Shown here piece by piece: positions 1 to 12,000 of a stretch of 64,000 nucleotides of DNA (its first letter is position 1; each line of letters begins with the position of its first letter). The notes under the pieces were generated by a model. It made no database searches. It had not been told where the DNA came from and worked only from the letters and a program-made list of their open reading frames with translations. This stretch comes from Centropus unirufus (Eukaryota > Chordata > Aves > Cuculiformes > Centropidae), in NCBI GenBank assembly GCA_013397695.1, contig VYZI01000041.1, positions 3,935,203 to 3,999,202 on the forward strand, in the 5' to 3' direction. The position numbers and the translations under genes are program-made.

Positions 1-43
1 CTCTGGATGCAGCATGTTGAAACATCCCCTTTCTCTGTTGCAG

Positions 44-195
44 CAGCGCTCCAAAGCGGAAACCTGTACCTGCCCTCATGGCAGCCACAGCCAGCACTTC
101 AGAGAGGGAAGGCGCACCACACCACCCACCAGCAGTCCCTGGCACTGGCCGAAGAGATCAAGGCATTGACCAAGTTTTCTGGCATCCAGCTGTGA
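44..195 (+). CDS. Candidate terminal coding exon of an unrecognised gene (partial)
   Basis: Seen: a pyrimidine-rich run (about 26-40) ends in CAG at 41-43, a good splice acceptor. After two bases that would complete a split codon, 49 codons (46-192) stay open to a TGA at 193-195. By my count 36 of the 49 codons end in G or C (about 73%), far above the AT-rich surroundings, which argues for real coding sequence. The encoded tail is rich in Gln, His and Ala and ends in a helix-like segment, EEIKALTKFSGIQL. An ATG at 7-9 lies in the same frame but sits in the acceptor region, so I read it as intronic. No domain, signal peptide or membrane segment is visible in so short a piece. The rest of the gene lies to the left of the window. 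Which protein it is remains unknown; a chance ORF is possible but less likely given the acceptor, codon bias and the poly(A) signal downstream. Confidence 0.5.
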
Positions 196-875
196 CGTGC
201 TGCTGTAGCAGATCCCTCAGCTGTGCTTTCTCCTCTCTGAGGAGAGAGTAGCTTCATGCAACAAATAATAGGGAGAGTTTCCAGCTATTGTTACCTGCTG
301 GTGTCATAGCTGGACCACATGGTGCCTGCTGAGATCAGAGCTTGCCTGTGCTGCCACTCAGGTGAGTGATTCTAAGTCACTCCAGACACAGAGACAGCAG
401 GGAGTGGAAGGAGGAGAGCACCAGAACTATCAGTGCCTCTGTGCCAAGAGTCAGCGTGGCTGAGGAAAGGCAACAGATCTTCCTGAGATCCCTAGATTGC
501 AGGAGGAGGAAAGAAGCCCCTCTTTTCCTCCAGCATCCTTGTTAAGGACTTGCAGACAGGCTTTGTTAAATGAAGTTGGAATATCTTTCTGTTTTCCTTA
601 ATGCATTTCCAGAACCTAACAGTGCTCCCAGAACACGCATTTTACTTCTTTCTTTCCTCTCTCTCAAATATCCTAGAAACGTATCAGGAGAAGACCATGA
701 TTTAATTTGCAACACTAGGATAAGCTCCTCCAGCAATTCTCCATCCTGGTTTCACCCTCAGAAGTCTGCTCTCCACTCCAGTGAAATTGTACAGGGTCCT
801 TTCCCCATGTGGTCAATTCTGAGACTTCACAGCCTCTGTCAAGTATGCTAATAAAGCTCTCAGTATTTGGATGTG
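196..875 (+). other. Candidate 3' UTR of the left-edge gene
   Basis: This stretch follows the stop codon at 193-195 and runs to the poly(A) signal at 850-855. It holds no long ORF with coding character; the 570-851 open frame is AT-rich in third positions and reads like chance. A strong splice-donor match (CAG then GTGAGT) at 359-367 lies inside it, so a 3' UTR intron or an alternative last exon is possible. Inference from position only. Confidence 0.4.
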
Positions 876-884
876 TGATTGTCT
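850..884 (+). terminator. Poly(A) signal with GT-rich downstream element
   Basis: AATAAA stands at 850-855 and is followed about 14 bases later by the GT-rich run TTTGGATGTGTGATTGTC (867-884). This pairing is the normal arrangement for vertebrate cleavage and polyadenylation; cleavage would fall around 865-875. It lies about 655 bases after the stop of the left-edge exon, on the same strand, a reasonable 3' UTR length. Confidence 0.45.
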
Positions 885-1378
885 ATCGACCACCACCGCA
901 AAAGAAAGCATTTGCTCTCCACCACAGCCGTCAGTCTAACTAGCCGGGGCCATCTCCACCCTCCAGCTGGACAGCCCCTTCTGGAAATGACTGGCCAGAG
1001 CACAGTGACACAGGCTCCGACTCTGCACGAAAACCTCTGTGCAGTGCCACAGGCTTACTTTAGCATGATCCTTGGCATTTTATTATTACCCAGGAAACAA
1101 CACCAGCTTCCCCCAGTGCAGACTCCTGTGGAAAAACCACAGGAAGCCACATGCCAGGGAGAGGTAAAGAAATAGGCTTCAAACCAGGGCTGGTCAGGGA
1201 CCCAGGCAGGTCCCTTGCATGCTCCAAATTATAAGAAAAAAATTAATGAGAAATATCAGACAAAGATAAAACCCACACACAGAGGAGATAAAATGTGCTC
1301 GTATGTCAGTGAAATCTCTACAGCACCAAATTGCACCATTCAAGCTGCATATTCCTATACAAACCCATAAGGGAAGAA
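871..1378. other. Intergenic stretch, nothing assigned
   Basis: Between the candidate poly(A) site and the palindrome I see no exon, repeat tail or RNA gene. The 98-codon open frame at 879-1175 has no recognisable domain and no splice or promoter context that favours it. Confidence 0.4.
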
Positions 1379-1512
1379 ATTAACAGATTTCTTTGAGTCC
1401 CAGAGTAAAGCACTGGAACAATATTGCTCCATCATACACTGTTGTACACTGTTGTATGACGAAACAATATTGTTCCAGTGCTTTACTCTGGGACTCAAGG
1501 ATATCTGTTAAT
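1379..1512. repeat. Near-perfect 134-bp palindrome (MITE or foldback hairpin)
   Basis: The two halves are reverse complements about the centre 1445/1446. Pairing base by base, 1393-1426 and 1465-1498 match without a break (34 pairs), and about 58 of 67 positions pair overall; mismatches cluster near the centre (1427, 1429, 1431, 1439-1442) with two more at 1389 and 1392. The loop side contains a 10-base direct repeat (TACACTGTTG twice, about 1435-1454). Both ends carry TTAA (1380-1383 and 1508-1511), so the element proper may be 1384-1507, 124 bp. TTAA flanks are the target-site signature of piggyBac- and Kolobok-type DNA transposons, so a palindromic MITE is the leading idea. A transcribed copy would fold into a long hairpin that could feed small-RNA processing. 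No transposase lies nearby. Confidence 0.85.
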
Positions 1513-4500
1513 GCAGCCCAGATTGCAATTAATTGCATCTTCTTCTGTGGAACAGTTGAAGATACAGCCCAAAAGAACAAGGAGGAATTTGCAGCGTGAG
1601 GGAAACTGAGGGAGGAGTTTGCACATTAGAACCGCGACCGCACGCTAGGAAGTGGGGATCCCCCCACTGTCGGGTGCTGCATGGGACTGTGCTTCCTTGC
1701 CTGACAATTTGTGCATTGGAGAAGCTGAGGTTGCAGAGAGGGAGGATGGCACAGACCCTTTGTGCGCTGGGGGGTAGGTGTCCATAACCTACTTCTGCTT
1801 GACACACGGAGCTGTTGTACACAGCTATGCTGGCACAGGGCAGGGGCAGGAGAGCTGGCATACGCAGGCCGTCTCTTAAAAAGCCGTGCTGGGGAGCTGG
1901 AGGTGTGTGGATGAAATGTGGTCTTTGTAATTAAGCTTTTTACCCATTGTCTGTTACCTTGAAGAATGCACCAAGATCACCTTAACCACGGAGTTCTGGA
2001 AGAGTGAAATTTTGGCTTTCTTCTGCATCAGAGACTTATCAATGTACATTATTCAAATGAGATCCAGGTACATGGTAAACGGAAACCACCAGAATTAGCC
2101 CAGGCTGTAGAAGACAAAGCCTTCCTTGTACTGCATTGGACTTGAAGTACACCTGAATCGTAAGATTAGGAGTTACAGCTTTGGGTAAGGGCACAAAGTT
2201 CCTCAGACCTGACCTTGACCCACAGCTTCTGGAGAGAAGGGCAACTTTGTCAGCCCTCAGCCTCTGCAAAACCAAGAATAACTGCCTGGTAGGAATTTAG
2301 AAATAGTAATTTCATCCTGAACTGCCAGGCGACAACAATGCTATTTCGACACAGGGGACGTGGGCTGGGGCTGAGGCAGCACCCGGGAACGCAGTGCAGC
2401 CTTTAACCACCCTGAGCCTGTGGCCCAAGGGCACCACCCAGCCTGACAGCTCCGGGGCAAGGGGATTGTTAGAGGCTGGCCACTGACATTTTAAATGGTG
2501 AACACTTACTATACTGATCAAAATTTATTTTTGCTCTGTGCAGGCAGCACTCTCAAGCATCAAAGCTTCTGTTCCAACCCTGTGCCAAAACCTATAAAGT
2601 TTAAGGCTTGACCAAGCATTGATTCAGCACTAAAGCAGAAGTCTGGACTCTGGAGACTACTAAATAGCTGGATTAAATAAACACTTTAAAAATACCTCTA
2701 GTGCTGCTAATAAAAACTAGGACTAAAGAAACAGATGAGCCTTTGTTTGTTGAGTAGATTTCATTTTCATATATATAATATTTACAATGGAGAAAAATGT
2801 TTTCTAAAGTAAGTATAAAAATAAAAGCATTTGCAAGGAAATCAAGGTGCTAAATATTGGTATTTTAAGAGATAGGTAAAATTAGTTCTATTTGATGATC
2901 GTTCACAGGGCTTAGGGGTTCTGCTAACACTTTCTGTTTCTCTTATGAAGAAAGAAGACAAGGAAAAAGTCAATGGACGTGAAAGAGCAGAGACAAGGAG
3001 AAGAATGTGAGTTACAGACCCATCCACGGCAGCCAGCACAGTTTTAGTGTTTCAAAGGATCAAAAGACCAAACAAAAAACAGACATATTTTTTTGTTATA
3101 AATTCACCAGAACTTTTGATCAGAGTGGTGCATATGTTAGATAGATGGTGCAACCATGGACCTGTGTGCTGCTTGTGCCCCAGGCTTGAGCTGACCAGGG
3201 CACATAAGGGACACGGCCTCTCCCCTCTCCTAATCCAAGCACAACCTGATCAGTAGTACAACCCCAAGAGCAAAAAAAAGACAAAATCAGAACTGGAAAT
3301 GCTCACAATTTCATCTATAGTTTCCTCCTACCATCCATTTACCTTCAACTTGCTATCCTGGAGTCATGTGATTCCACAGAAATAAAAAATTAGTTAATAG
3401 ATAGCATTTAAAGCTCTGGAAGCAATTCTACTGGGAGTAAAGTTATAGCAGGAAAGAGAGCATGTGTGCTTCTGACTTACAGCGAAGTTCAAAAAATTTG
3501 CTTGGGGCTAGTATATAAAATCTCATCAGTGTGCACTGTGGGATTGTGCAGGCAGTGGTGGAATGTGAAGGCCCTTGCTCAGTTCCAGCACTGGGACCAG
3601 TGCAATACAGAGAGAGAAGCCCAGGGTAGCTACACTTTGAGCGTAGCTTGGATTGGGAGAGGGAGGAAAGCTGCACACTGTGTTGCTTGGTATCATCTGG
3701 CTGAGTAGCTCTGTCTAGTTCGTCTGGAAGGAATAACTAATTATACCCTACCTCTATTTCTGTCTAATTTTAACAGCAAATTTCCTAGGATATAAAACAT
3801 GACCTGTTATCAGTCAGTCTCAGTGCTAACAAATGTCAATGAGCACTGTGTTACCCCGGCGCTAAATGTTTTTGAACATACCTGTTTAGTGTTTTGGATT
3901 TAAAGAACAAATCAGAGAGGTGTATTTTGAAATACACCTTTGTAAAATGGCCTAGACAAGGAGAGCATTTGTCAGGATTTTCTTATCTTTCTAAAAAGCA
4001 CCACTGTTTCGGTATCTAAAACCAAAATGTTGGTACCATCATCAACAGATCAAAAAAACACCCAAAGATCTGATTAAGACAAGTTATGGCCTGGCCAGAC
4101 TGAAAACGAAGTTTGAGGCTGGGCCACAGAGGTCCTCCCACAGCTCCAATGCAGAAAGAAAGCATAATCAAAAGTGTGCTGATACACAATAAAACAAAGC
4201 TACCCAAAAAAACCCTAACAAATTTTCATCATAAAATGTTTCTACCTAAGAAAATAATCGTCTTCATCTTTCTCCTCATTGTATTTGTCCATCGGCAAAA
4301 CCCACTTGGTGGCCCATTGGGCAATATTCCCCAGTGTCCCTGTGTTGCTGGGCCAGCACCAACTTTGGATGTGCGTCACTTGTGTTATCTGTGAGACTAT
4401 AACAAGGCTGAAAGCTGTCAGAATTTACATAAAATGTTTCTGCTGACACATTACTTATATTCATACTTTCTTCCATGACAACAAATGCACCTAAATTCTC

Positions 4501-7500
4501 ACCTACTATTAAACTTTTCCCATTGGTTTGAATTACATTTAGGACTTGAACAAGCAAGCAGCAAAGGAAGTTGGTGAAGACCATGCCAGAGGCAAAGGCA
4601 AGTAAGGCCAAAGATGAAAGTATAGTTAGAAAACGATGACCAGTCCTGTCCTCGTTAGTAAAAAATTGGGTTTTACAGTCGAAACATACTGTAAGTTGGG
4701 GAAATGATGCATTGAATGCCCTGTGGAGAAGGAATTATAGTAATCAAGTCTCGTGGTCAAAAAGACCAGGGCTACTCCTAGTAGTTCGCAGCAGGACACA
4801 AGAGGGCTCACCACAGCCTACGCAAACTCCAAAACAGAAAAAAACCCTGCAAAACCAAAACTCAAACCCTTTGATATCACATCAACACGTAGCAGATTTC
4901 CAGAGAAAGTATGGGATCAAAAACCTTGCTCAGGTTACCAAATCAATGAACTGCCTCTGGGCTTGCCTTCTTGTTAGGAAAGGGAACAGTGGAAGGAGTG
5001 GCGTTCTCCCGTGATACTCCTATCCCATGCAGGATTCCTTTTGAGTGAAGAGATACGTGCTCAGACATTTCTTTCAGCTTAAATCTCCCAGAGCTCCTTT
5101 ATGTTTTCCACAAGTGAAAAAAAAATACTGACACAGAACAGTCAAGAGCCACAAAATCCATCTTCTGTTTTCACGTGACCTATCCACCTAGCTTCACACA
5201 TATGATGAATGCAAGGACTTGTATTACTTGTGTTGCATACCAGAGCTTTCAATGGCCCACATACATGCCCTGAGGCCCCTATTCTTCTAAACAGCAAGAG
5301 CCAGAACTACATCAGCTGACGCTGCTGGTCACCAGAACAGCCCTGAGTAGGAAGCGCGGCTGGGTGCTCAAACAAGGCACCTGGTAGTCCTGTAAAAAAG
5401 CAATGAAAGGCTCTTTCCAGGATTAAATCCCTATACCAGGGAATCCTTGGCATTCAGGCAGGCTTGGGGTAACAGAATAATGTAGTTTTGTCCAAGTAAG
5501 CAGATGAGAAAATATCTTTGAAATGAGAAAGCTTGAAGTCAGCCCACAGCAGCAAACCCTTTTCCAACATTAAACCTTAAGGATAATTTTAGGCAGAAAC
5601 ATCTCAGAAAGAATATCTACTCCTGGCCTAGTCTCTCTCTCTTATCTCCCTTAGGAAAGGTCTTATATGTCAAATAATATACCATTTAAATCCCACAGAT
5701 GAGTAAAACCCAAATACTTCACTGCTCAAGCCTAGAGCCAAAGAATTCCTGCTCTCCAAACGTGTTTTCCTATTTCTGCAAAGCCTTAAAGTACCCAGGG
5801 TAGGTCAGTACCAATCAGCTGCTGATTTTGGTGACTGTCAAGAAATATCAGCCTTTTTTTTTCTAGAGCACTGTTCTTGGAACACCGAATGGTATGACAG
5901 GCTGGATTTGAGGTTTTCTTTGAGTGAAGGATTCTATATTCCTTCAGTCTCAGAATTATATGGAAACCTAAGTGCCAAACTGCAAGAAAGTTGTTGATAC
6001 AATCTGGAAAAATTACTTTCTGTAAAAGAGCCAGGATAGTAAGGTGAGATGAGATCCTGAAGAAGCAGTGCTGGTGTGTTGTATGAGCAGGGCTGCAGCT
6101 GGAAATTTAGCCTCAGCCATAGTCACCAAGATATGACCCTTCTTCTACAGAAAATTAACCCTTGTGTTTTGTAAATTGCCAAACTTGTGAACATTGCTAT
6201 CTGTCACACACAGCAGAAAGTCCCAGCCCAGAACAGTTTCCTCCATGTCCACAAGAGCAGTAAAGCTGTGCAGAAGTACAGTGTTTTATAAAGCTGTGTA
6301 AGAAAAGAGTTAGCCGTACAAACAGTGAAGTTCACACTCAATTAGAAGTACTGCAACACAGACCACAATGCTAGCTAGCACACATGAGAGCTCTGAACAG
6401 AGAAGAAAGATCAAAATTAGTCCTCTGGGGCATGTGGTTTGCTACTCTGCCTATTCAAATAAGCTTCAATTTTCAAATTCGCTATCAGGAGGCACTTTCT
6501 GCCAGCATTTGAACATTTCATTCTGAGGGGTGAATTTCTCAGATGTTGGAAGCTGTAACTTCATGCAGCATCTCAAAAAGAAAATGAGGGAGTTTTCTCT
6601 GTCCAGACTCTCCAGTGCCATCCTTGAGCCCACAGCCACCACATCCCTCTGCTGGCACAGGGCTGCACTGAAGTCATGCCTTAGATGAGAAGGAAATAGT
6701 TGGCAATCATCTGTAAACCTCATCCATTAACCTTTTTCTAATACTGCTGTTTTTATAACTACATCTTTCCATGGTTGACCTGCACTTTGTCTATCTTTAA
6801 CTTAGGTTTTATTATTCTAGAAACATTTGGGAGCTGATGTATTCAGCCAGTAAATCATCCAGGGGCTCTGTTCCTCTGAATGGAAGGCGGGTATTATGAA
6901 ACCAAAGCTTCTTTTCTGACACAAAACTGCCCAATAGTGCTGCCACATTTGGCAATTTTACATGTGCTGAGAGCATCTCCTTGCTCAAGGACCGAGAGAC
7001 TGTGCTTCAGGGATCTCTGCTCACTCCAGCAGTGCAGCATGGTTGACAACCCTTTACCAGTCCCTGACATCCCATTTTCCTCATGATCACCCCTCCCTGT
7101 CCACTGTTTCCCTCCGTAGTGAAAGGCCCCACCAAAGTTTTGCCCTACAGAGCACTCCACCAGTCCCTTGTTTCCATTTTCTGTCCCCCTTTGGATCACA
7201 CAGTCCGCTATTTTGAACAAACTGAAGGCACCCTCTTTACCTGTTCCCCTAGTCAGGGGTGTGGTGAAGATGAGGTCCCTCTCCCTGTCTGCCTCTGAAG
7301 CAGAGCATAGAATTCAGTTTCTGCAGGACTTCTGCAGGAAAGATGCTTTTCTATAGCAAGAAGCATGCCATAACAGGGTAAAAGCCTAACATGTAAGGAG
7401 CTAGACGCGCCAATATTTCCTGGGTGTCACCCTAGAGCTAAAAGAGCCAGCAAGCTCACAGCTCTCACCGCACCAGGCTGTAGGAAGCAAAGGCTGGGAG

Positions 7501-8989
7501 ATGACAGCACAAGCAAGGGGAGGTCTCTGCCCTTGCTTATCCATCCCCAACCAAAATTCGCCATCTATGCCATTTCCAATTGCTTACTGAAACCCTTTAA
7601 CACAACCTCCCAGAGCAGGAACAAGTTTCTTTTTAAAATGGAAACGTCACAATACCTCTGACTTGCAAAAAAAAAAAAAAACCCCAAAAATTTACCATCA
7701 GATATGTTTGCGCAGAGAACTCATTCTTCCCTTTTATAAAGCCACAAGAGATATAAAATATAGAATATCCAGGGACCACATAAAAAGGATGTCTGGATCT
7801 GTTAAAACATAAAGAAGGCTCTACCAGCCAAGGGCAAAAGTTTAGCAACAATAAAAGTGTCTTTAGTGTTGTTTTTTTTTTAAATGCATAGAGAGAGGAA
7901 AAGAGTTTGCGGTCATGTTTTCCAGCTTTATGTATATTTGTCTATCATTTTAATATAAACAGGGTGTATTTATAAAGCCTAAAGAAATGGGAAACAGATT
8001 CACTGGTTTCTAAATGCCAAGAAGTCTCTTCAAGGATGATAAGCAATTAAAGAGGAAAGTCAATCAAACTTTTATGACACTTCTGACCAAGGGTTTTATT
8101 TTTATTGCACAAAATCCAATGTGACAACAACAGATATATACAGTAGCAGCACCCACCCGTCCTTCTGTTGTGAGGGGCCTGCCAGAATTCCCAGTAAAAT
8201 CCCACTTCTAAGAGGAAAACAATGCTTGAATTCACGTACCCTTTGACAGAAGAGTTCTCCGCGCTTCTGAATATACCAATATACACAGAAAAGTATATAG
8301 AAATGAATACACAAGGACGATTTACAAATGCATCCATAAACACTCCCTTAGAGCAATTCTTCACAAAGGCCCTAAGGAAACATGATCTGTTTTCTATAGC
8401 AAATGCTCAGGGGAGTCCAGAAATTCAACAGTAGCCCTGAAAAAATTAAGCAAAAATTGAATAAAGTAGGAAAGCAGACAATGCAGCTGGTGCGTTATTT
8501 TGCACCAGTCCCAAATACTCAGCTTGCACAGTGGTACAGACAATTTTATATTGACAAGGCAGAACTTCAGTTGTCACGTTTTGACAGGCCATTTTGGTAG
8601 CAAAGAAGGTTTGGCTTTTTTCTGGGAGAGGGGGAAGGGGGAGAGAAACAAAGGTGCTAATTAAAGACATAGAGCGTATTATGTGCCCGTAGAAAGAGAA
8701 TTGGAAAGTCTCGGTACTGGCGTTTTTGATAAAGGATATACAAAACTGGTGACTACATTACAATGAAGTGGAAGAATCTCCATATTTTACAGAAGAGGGA
8801 TGCTGCATACTCCATAATACGCAGTTCCTGCCTAAAATAAACAGATATAGAAATTTTGAGCCCAATTCATGAAGAAAGTTTAGGAGATAAGAGTTTTGCA
8901 TCATTAAGCAACTGCAATTTATATATCGAGTAGCCAGAAAAGGATAGGGCCAGGAGAAAATTAGTAACAAAGTCTTTTGAGACAAAATA
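1513..8989. other. Gene-poor stretch, no supported gene
   Basis: AT-rich with no supported exon. Open frames here (for example minus 4276-4611, 111 codons, and minus 8047-8364) have no recognisable domain and no convincing splice sites. Small items: a perfect 10-base inverted repeat with a 2-base loop at 3918-3939 (AGGTGTATTT / AAATACACCT), AT-rich runs near 2768-2830, and an A15 run at 7667-7681. Confidence 0.4.
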
Positions 8990-9000
8990 NNNNNNNNNNN
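8990..9000. other. Assembly gap (11 N)
   Basis: Eleven undetermined bases. Such a short run is usually a placeholder, so the true missing length may differ from 11. The flanks are AT-rich unique-looking sequence. Confidence 0.98.
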
Positions 9001-12000
9001 ATTATTTATTACTTCTTTAAAAACAAATTCTTCTGATAATTCAGTTGCTAGTACTGACCTGAGGACCAAGGATGGCTGCATTGTAGCACCTGTAGTTGTG
9101 ACACAAATGCACCCTTCCCTGGATTTATCTTTTCACTTTGGGCATAGCCATGTGGCTGGAAATCAAGCCACAGAACCTGTGCTATATACTATATAGGAAC
9201 AAGGGGGGGTGGGGAGGAACAGGAAAAAAGGCTGCTTTCAGCTAGAATACATCCTGCTACACAAAGGAGAATGTTTCTGCGTAGTGAATAAGGGGTGATT
9301 GTCAAGATCTTCATTTTTGTGACAATTTTCATCCTTGCCACAAACTAGATCAGTGCAGACAGGAAACTGCTTACTGTGCTGTTCCTTGGAAACCTGGCAG
9401 CCGGACTGCAGCTCAACTTCCAGCTGACCATGCAGCCCACTCATCTTGCCCATTCCAGCAGCCCACAGGCACCACCACGTCTTAGTGCCCCCTGCTATTG
9501 CAGCGAAAGTGAGGCCTGAGTTTTCTGACCCTTTAAAAAAATACAACCTTTTAAATGGGTCAGGTATAAGGTACTTGTAGTGGCCTGGCTCACAATGATG
9601 TTATTTCCTCCCTCCGTTTCCTTCAGCTTACTGGATTTTGATATTTAACCGTCAGAATGCAAAGCTCCTTTATTTTTACCGTCACCATTTGGGGGAAGCA
9701 TCTGAGGGGCTGAAGTGTTTACATTTTGTTAAAATTTTACACAGGCAGTCTCAGCTCTATTTTATCTGGCAGTTGAAATTCATCCTGGTGTAAATCCACA
9801 GTAAACTGCAAGCAACTCTAGTAAGTTACTGAAATTACTCCAAAATTATACAGTCTGTAGGATTTGACCCTGAAATTGTGACAGACGTTTCTTCCAGACA
9901 AACTAAGGCCCAGACCCTTCTCAGCCCATCAGTTCGAGCAGCCACCTGTGAGCTACCCCCATGAACACAACCACTCACGAGCAGCAGAGCACTGAGCCTC
10001 TCTTTCAGTTTCCTGGAGATGAACACAGCAAAAAGGCAACAAAGACTTATACCCAGAGTGCATGGGGTGAGGGGTGTCTTTTATTGTCTAAGTCTTACTG
10101 TAAGTTTTGAGTGGTGTTGTGTTTTTTAATGCAGGCTCACTACTTCCACCACTGCCCTAGGTGGGATGGGGACAGAAGAGCCCTCAGGAACAGTCAAGTT
10201 ATCAAATAGGTTGTGTCTCACAGACTTGTTTGAGACAGAACACTTCTGCTTCATCCCTAGGTGTTAGGTTGGATTCAGAAAGGCAGAAAAAGTTAAATAT
10301 AATGTGGAACGAAAAATACAGGGAGGTATCAGCAGTGAATGGATAAAGCAGACTGTCATTCCTCTTAAATACCAGGAGACTACTCTACATTAGTCAAGCA
10401 GAATTAATAATTCACATTGAGTAATCTGGAAAATTAGATATCCTTCTGACTATGCCTGCAAACAGCCTACAGTTTGGTTTTATTCATTATTCTTGGAAAC
10501 ATCTACAAATAATTCTTGGTCCACTAGAATTGCTGTGGGAAGCAAATTCAAAAGGGGGAATGAGCACAGCTTTGGCCAGTATAGCAAATTTTTTAGTCCA
10601 GATGTATGTACTGGTCAGCTGACTGTACTGTCAATGCTGAAGTATTTGCTCAGCACCCCAGCAGCTGCTCCATTTGCCCCACTAAGAAGGTGAAAAATAT
10701 AACATTTTCATATTTTAGCTCAGTTACCAAAGCAATAGTTTTCTTCTGTCCTTGTTTCGAGTTGCATTTATAATAGCAACAGAAGGAAGGTGGAAGAAGG
10801 TGGAGAAAAAGTAATTTATTTTGTGGGTGCCAAATCTGACTGTCCTTGCTGTCGCCCTCCCAGAAGGGGTTTTCACAGAGCAGAGCCAATCCCTGCTGCT
10901 CCCCACTTCCCAGCTCTGCAGCCCGGAGCAGCCTGCACTGGCTGAGGGGAAGAAGAGGAGGAGGGGGGAGCCTAACAGCCCTTTCAGAGCACAAGGATCA
11001 ACATCTAAATGAATGGGTCATACGTGACACTTCACACACTGCCTGAAGCCCGGTCTAGAGACAGCATTTCGGGTGACTTGATGGGAGTAACAACATCTCC
11101 AGCCTTTCCTTGGTCAGGTTGCCACTGCACTTTTGCCTGTCTTGGAACTTCAGTGAGCCTCGCTCCTCCCTCACACATCAGAGGTGCATTATTTTAATGC
11201 TATAAGCGAGACAGTGCTCAAGGCCTAGAAATAAATGCAGCAAGGAAGCACAATGGACCACCTAAACTCTAAATATGATTCAGGTTATGTTTCTTGCCAC
11301 AGATAAAGAAATACTGGTGGAGGGGGGGGGAAACTGCAGTCTGTAATTTTCTAGATTTTTTTGCAAAAACCTTGACAAGCATATGCCAGTGATGTTGCAA
11401 AAGTTTGATTCCATGTCCTTGCAGAGGATAACAAGATATCTTGAAGTCCTTCCCACCCTACATTTCTAGGATTTTTAAAACCACCAGCAAAAAGGTTCTG
11501 GTTCTGGAATTACCCAGAATTACCCTGTATTAACAGGGCTGGTTGTGCACTGAATCATCCAACACTCTGGCTTCACTAATGAAATCCAGCATGACCAGCA
11601 CTACAGATGAAATCAGCTGAATCCTGCACTTCCTTGCTTTTCTGGGATAAGTCAGACCCATAATGGTTCTTTTAACATTTTTTTTTTCTTTGTGGTTAAA
11701 ATTTTATATCATGCTTATCATCTAGGGAGCTCCTAGAAATAATAGCAAACATGCACACATGAGGGTCACACAACTGCTAAAATGTTAATGCAGTTTGTTC
11801 TCTCTGGATTCTGCGGTTCTCCTGACCCAAGAAGTTTGTGCTTCTGCAAGTAACAATGGAGGAAAGTTTATAGAACTCCATTAATTATACTAAAATGTTG
11901 AGTTTGTATATTTTACATGAGCTGTGAAGATATAAAAGTCTGGAGACACTAAAAGGTAGGCACCACAAATCTGGAAATTTGGGTAAGGGCTAACTAAGCC

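Noticed and set aside
4276..4611. 111-codon minus-strand frame with a hydrophobic start that resembles a signal peptide
   Set aside because: No family resemblance and AT-rich third positions; a hydrophobic stretch is common in AT-rich chance frames.
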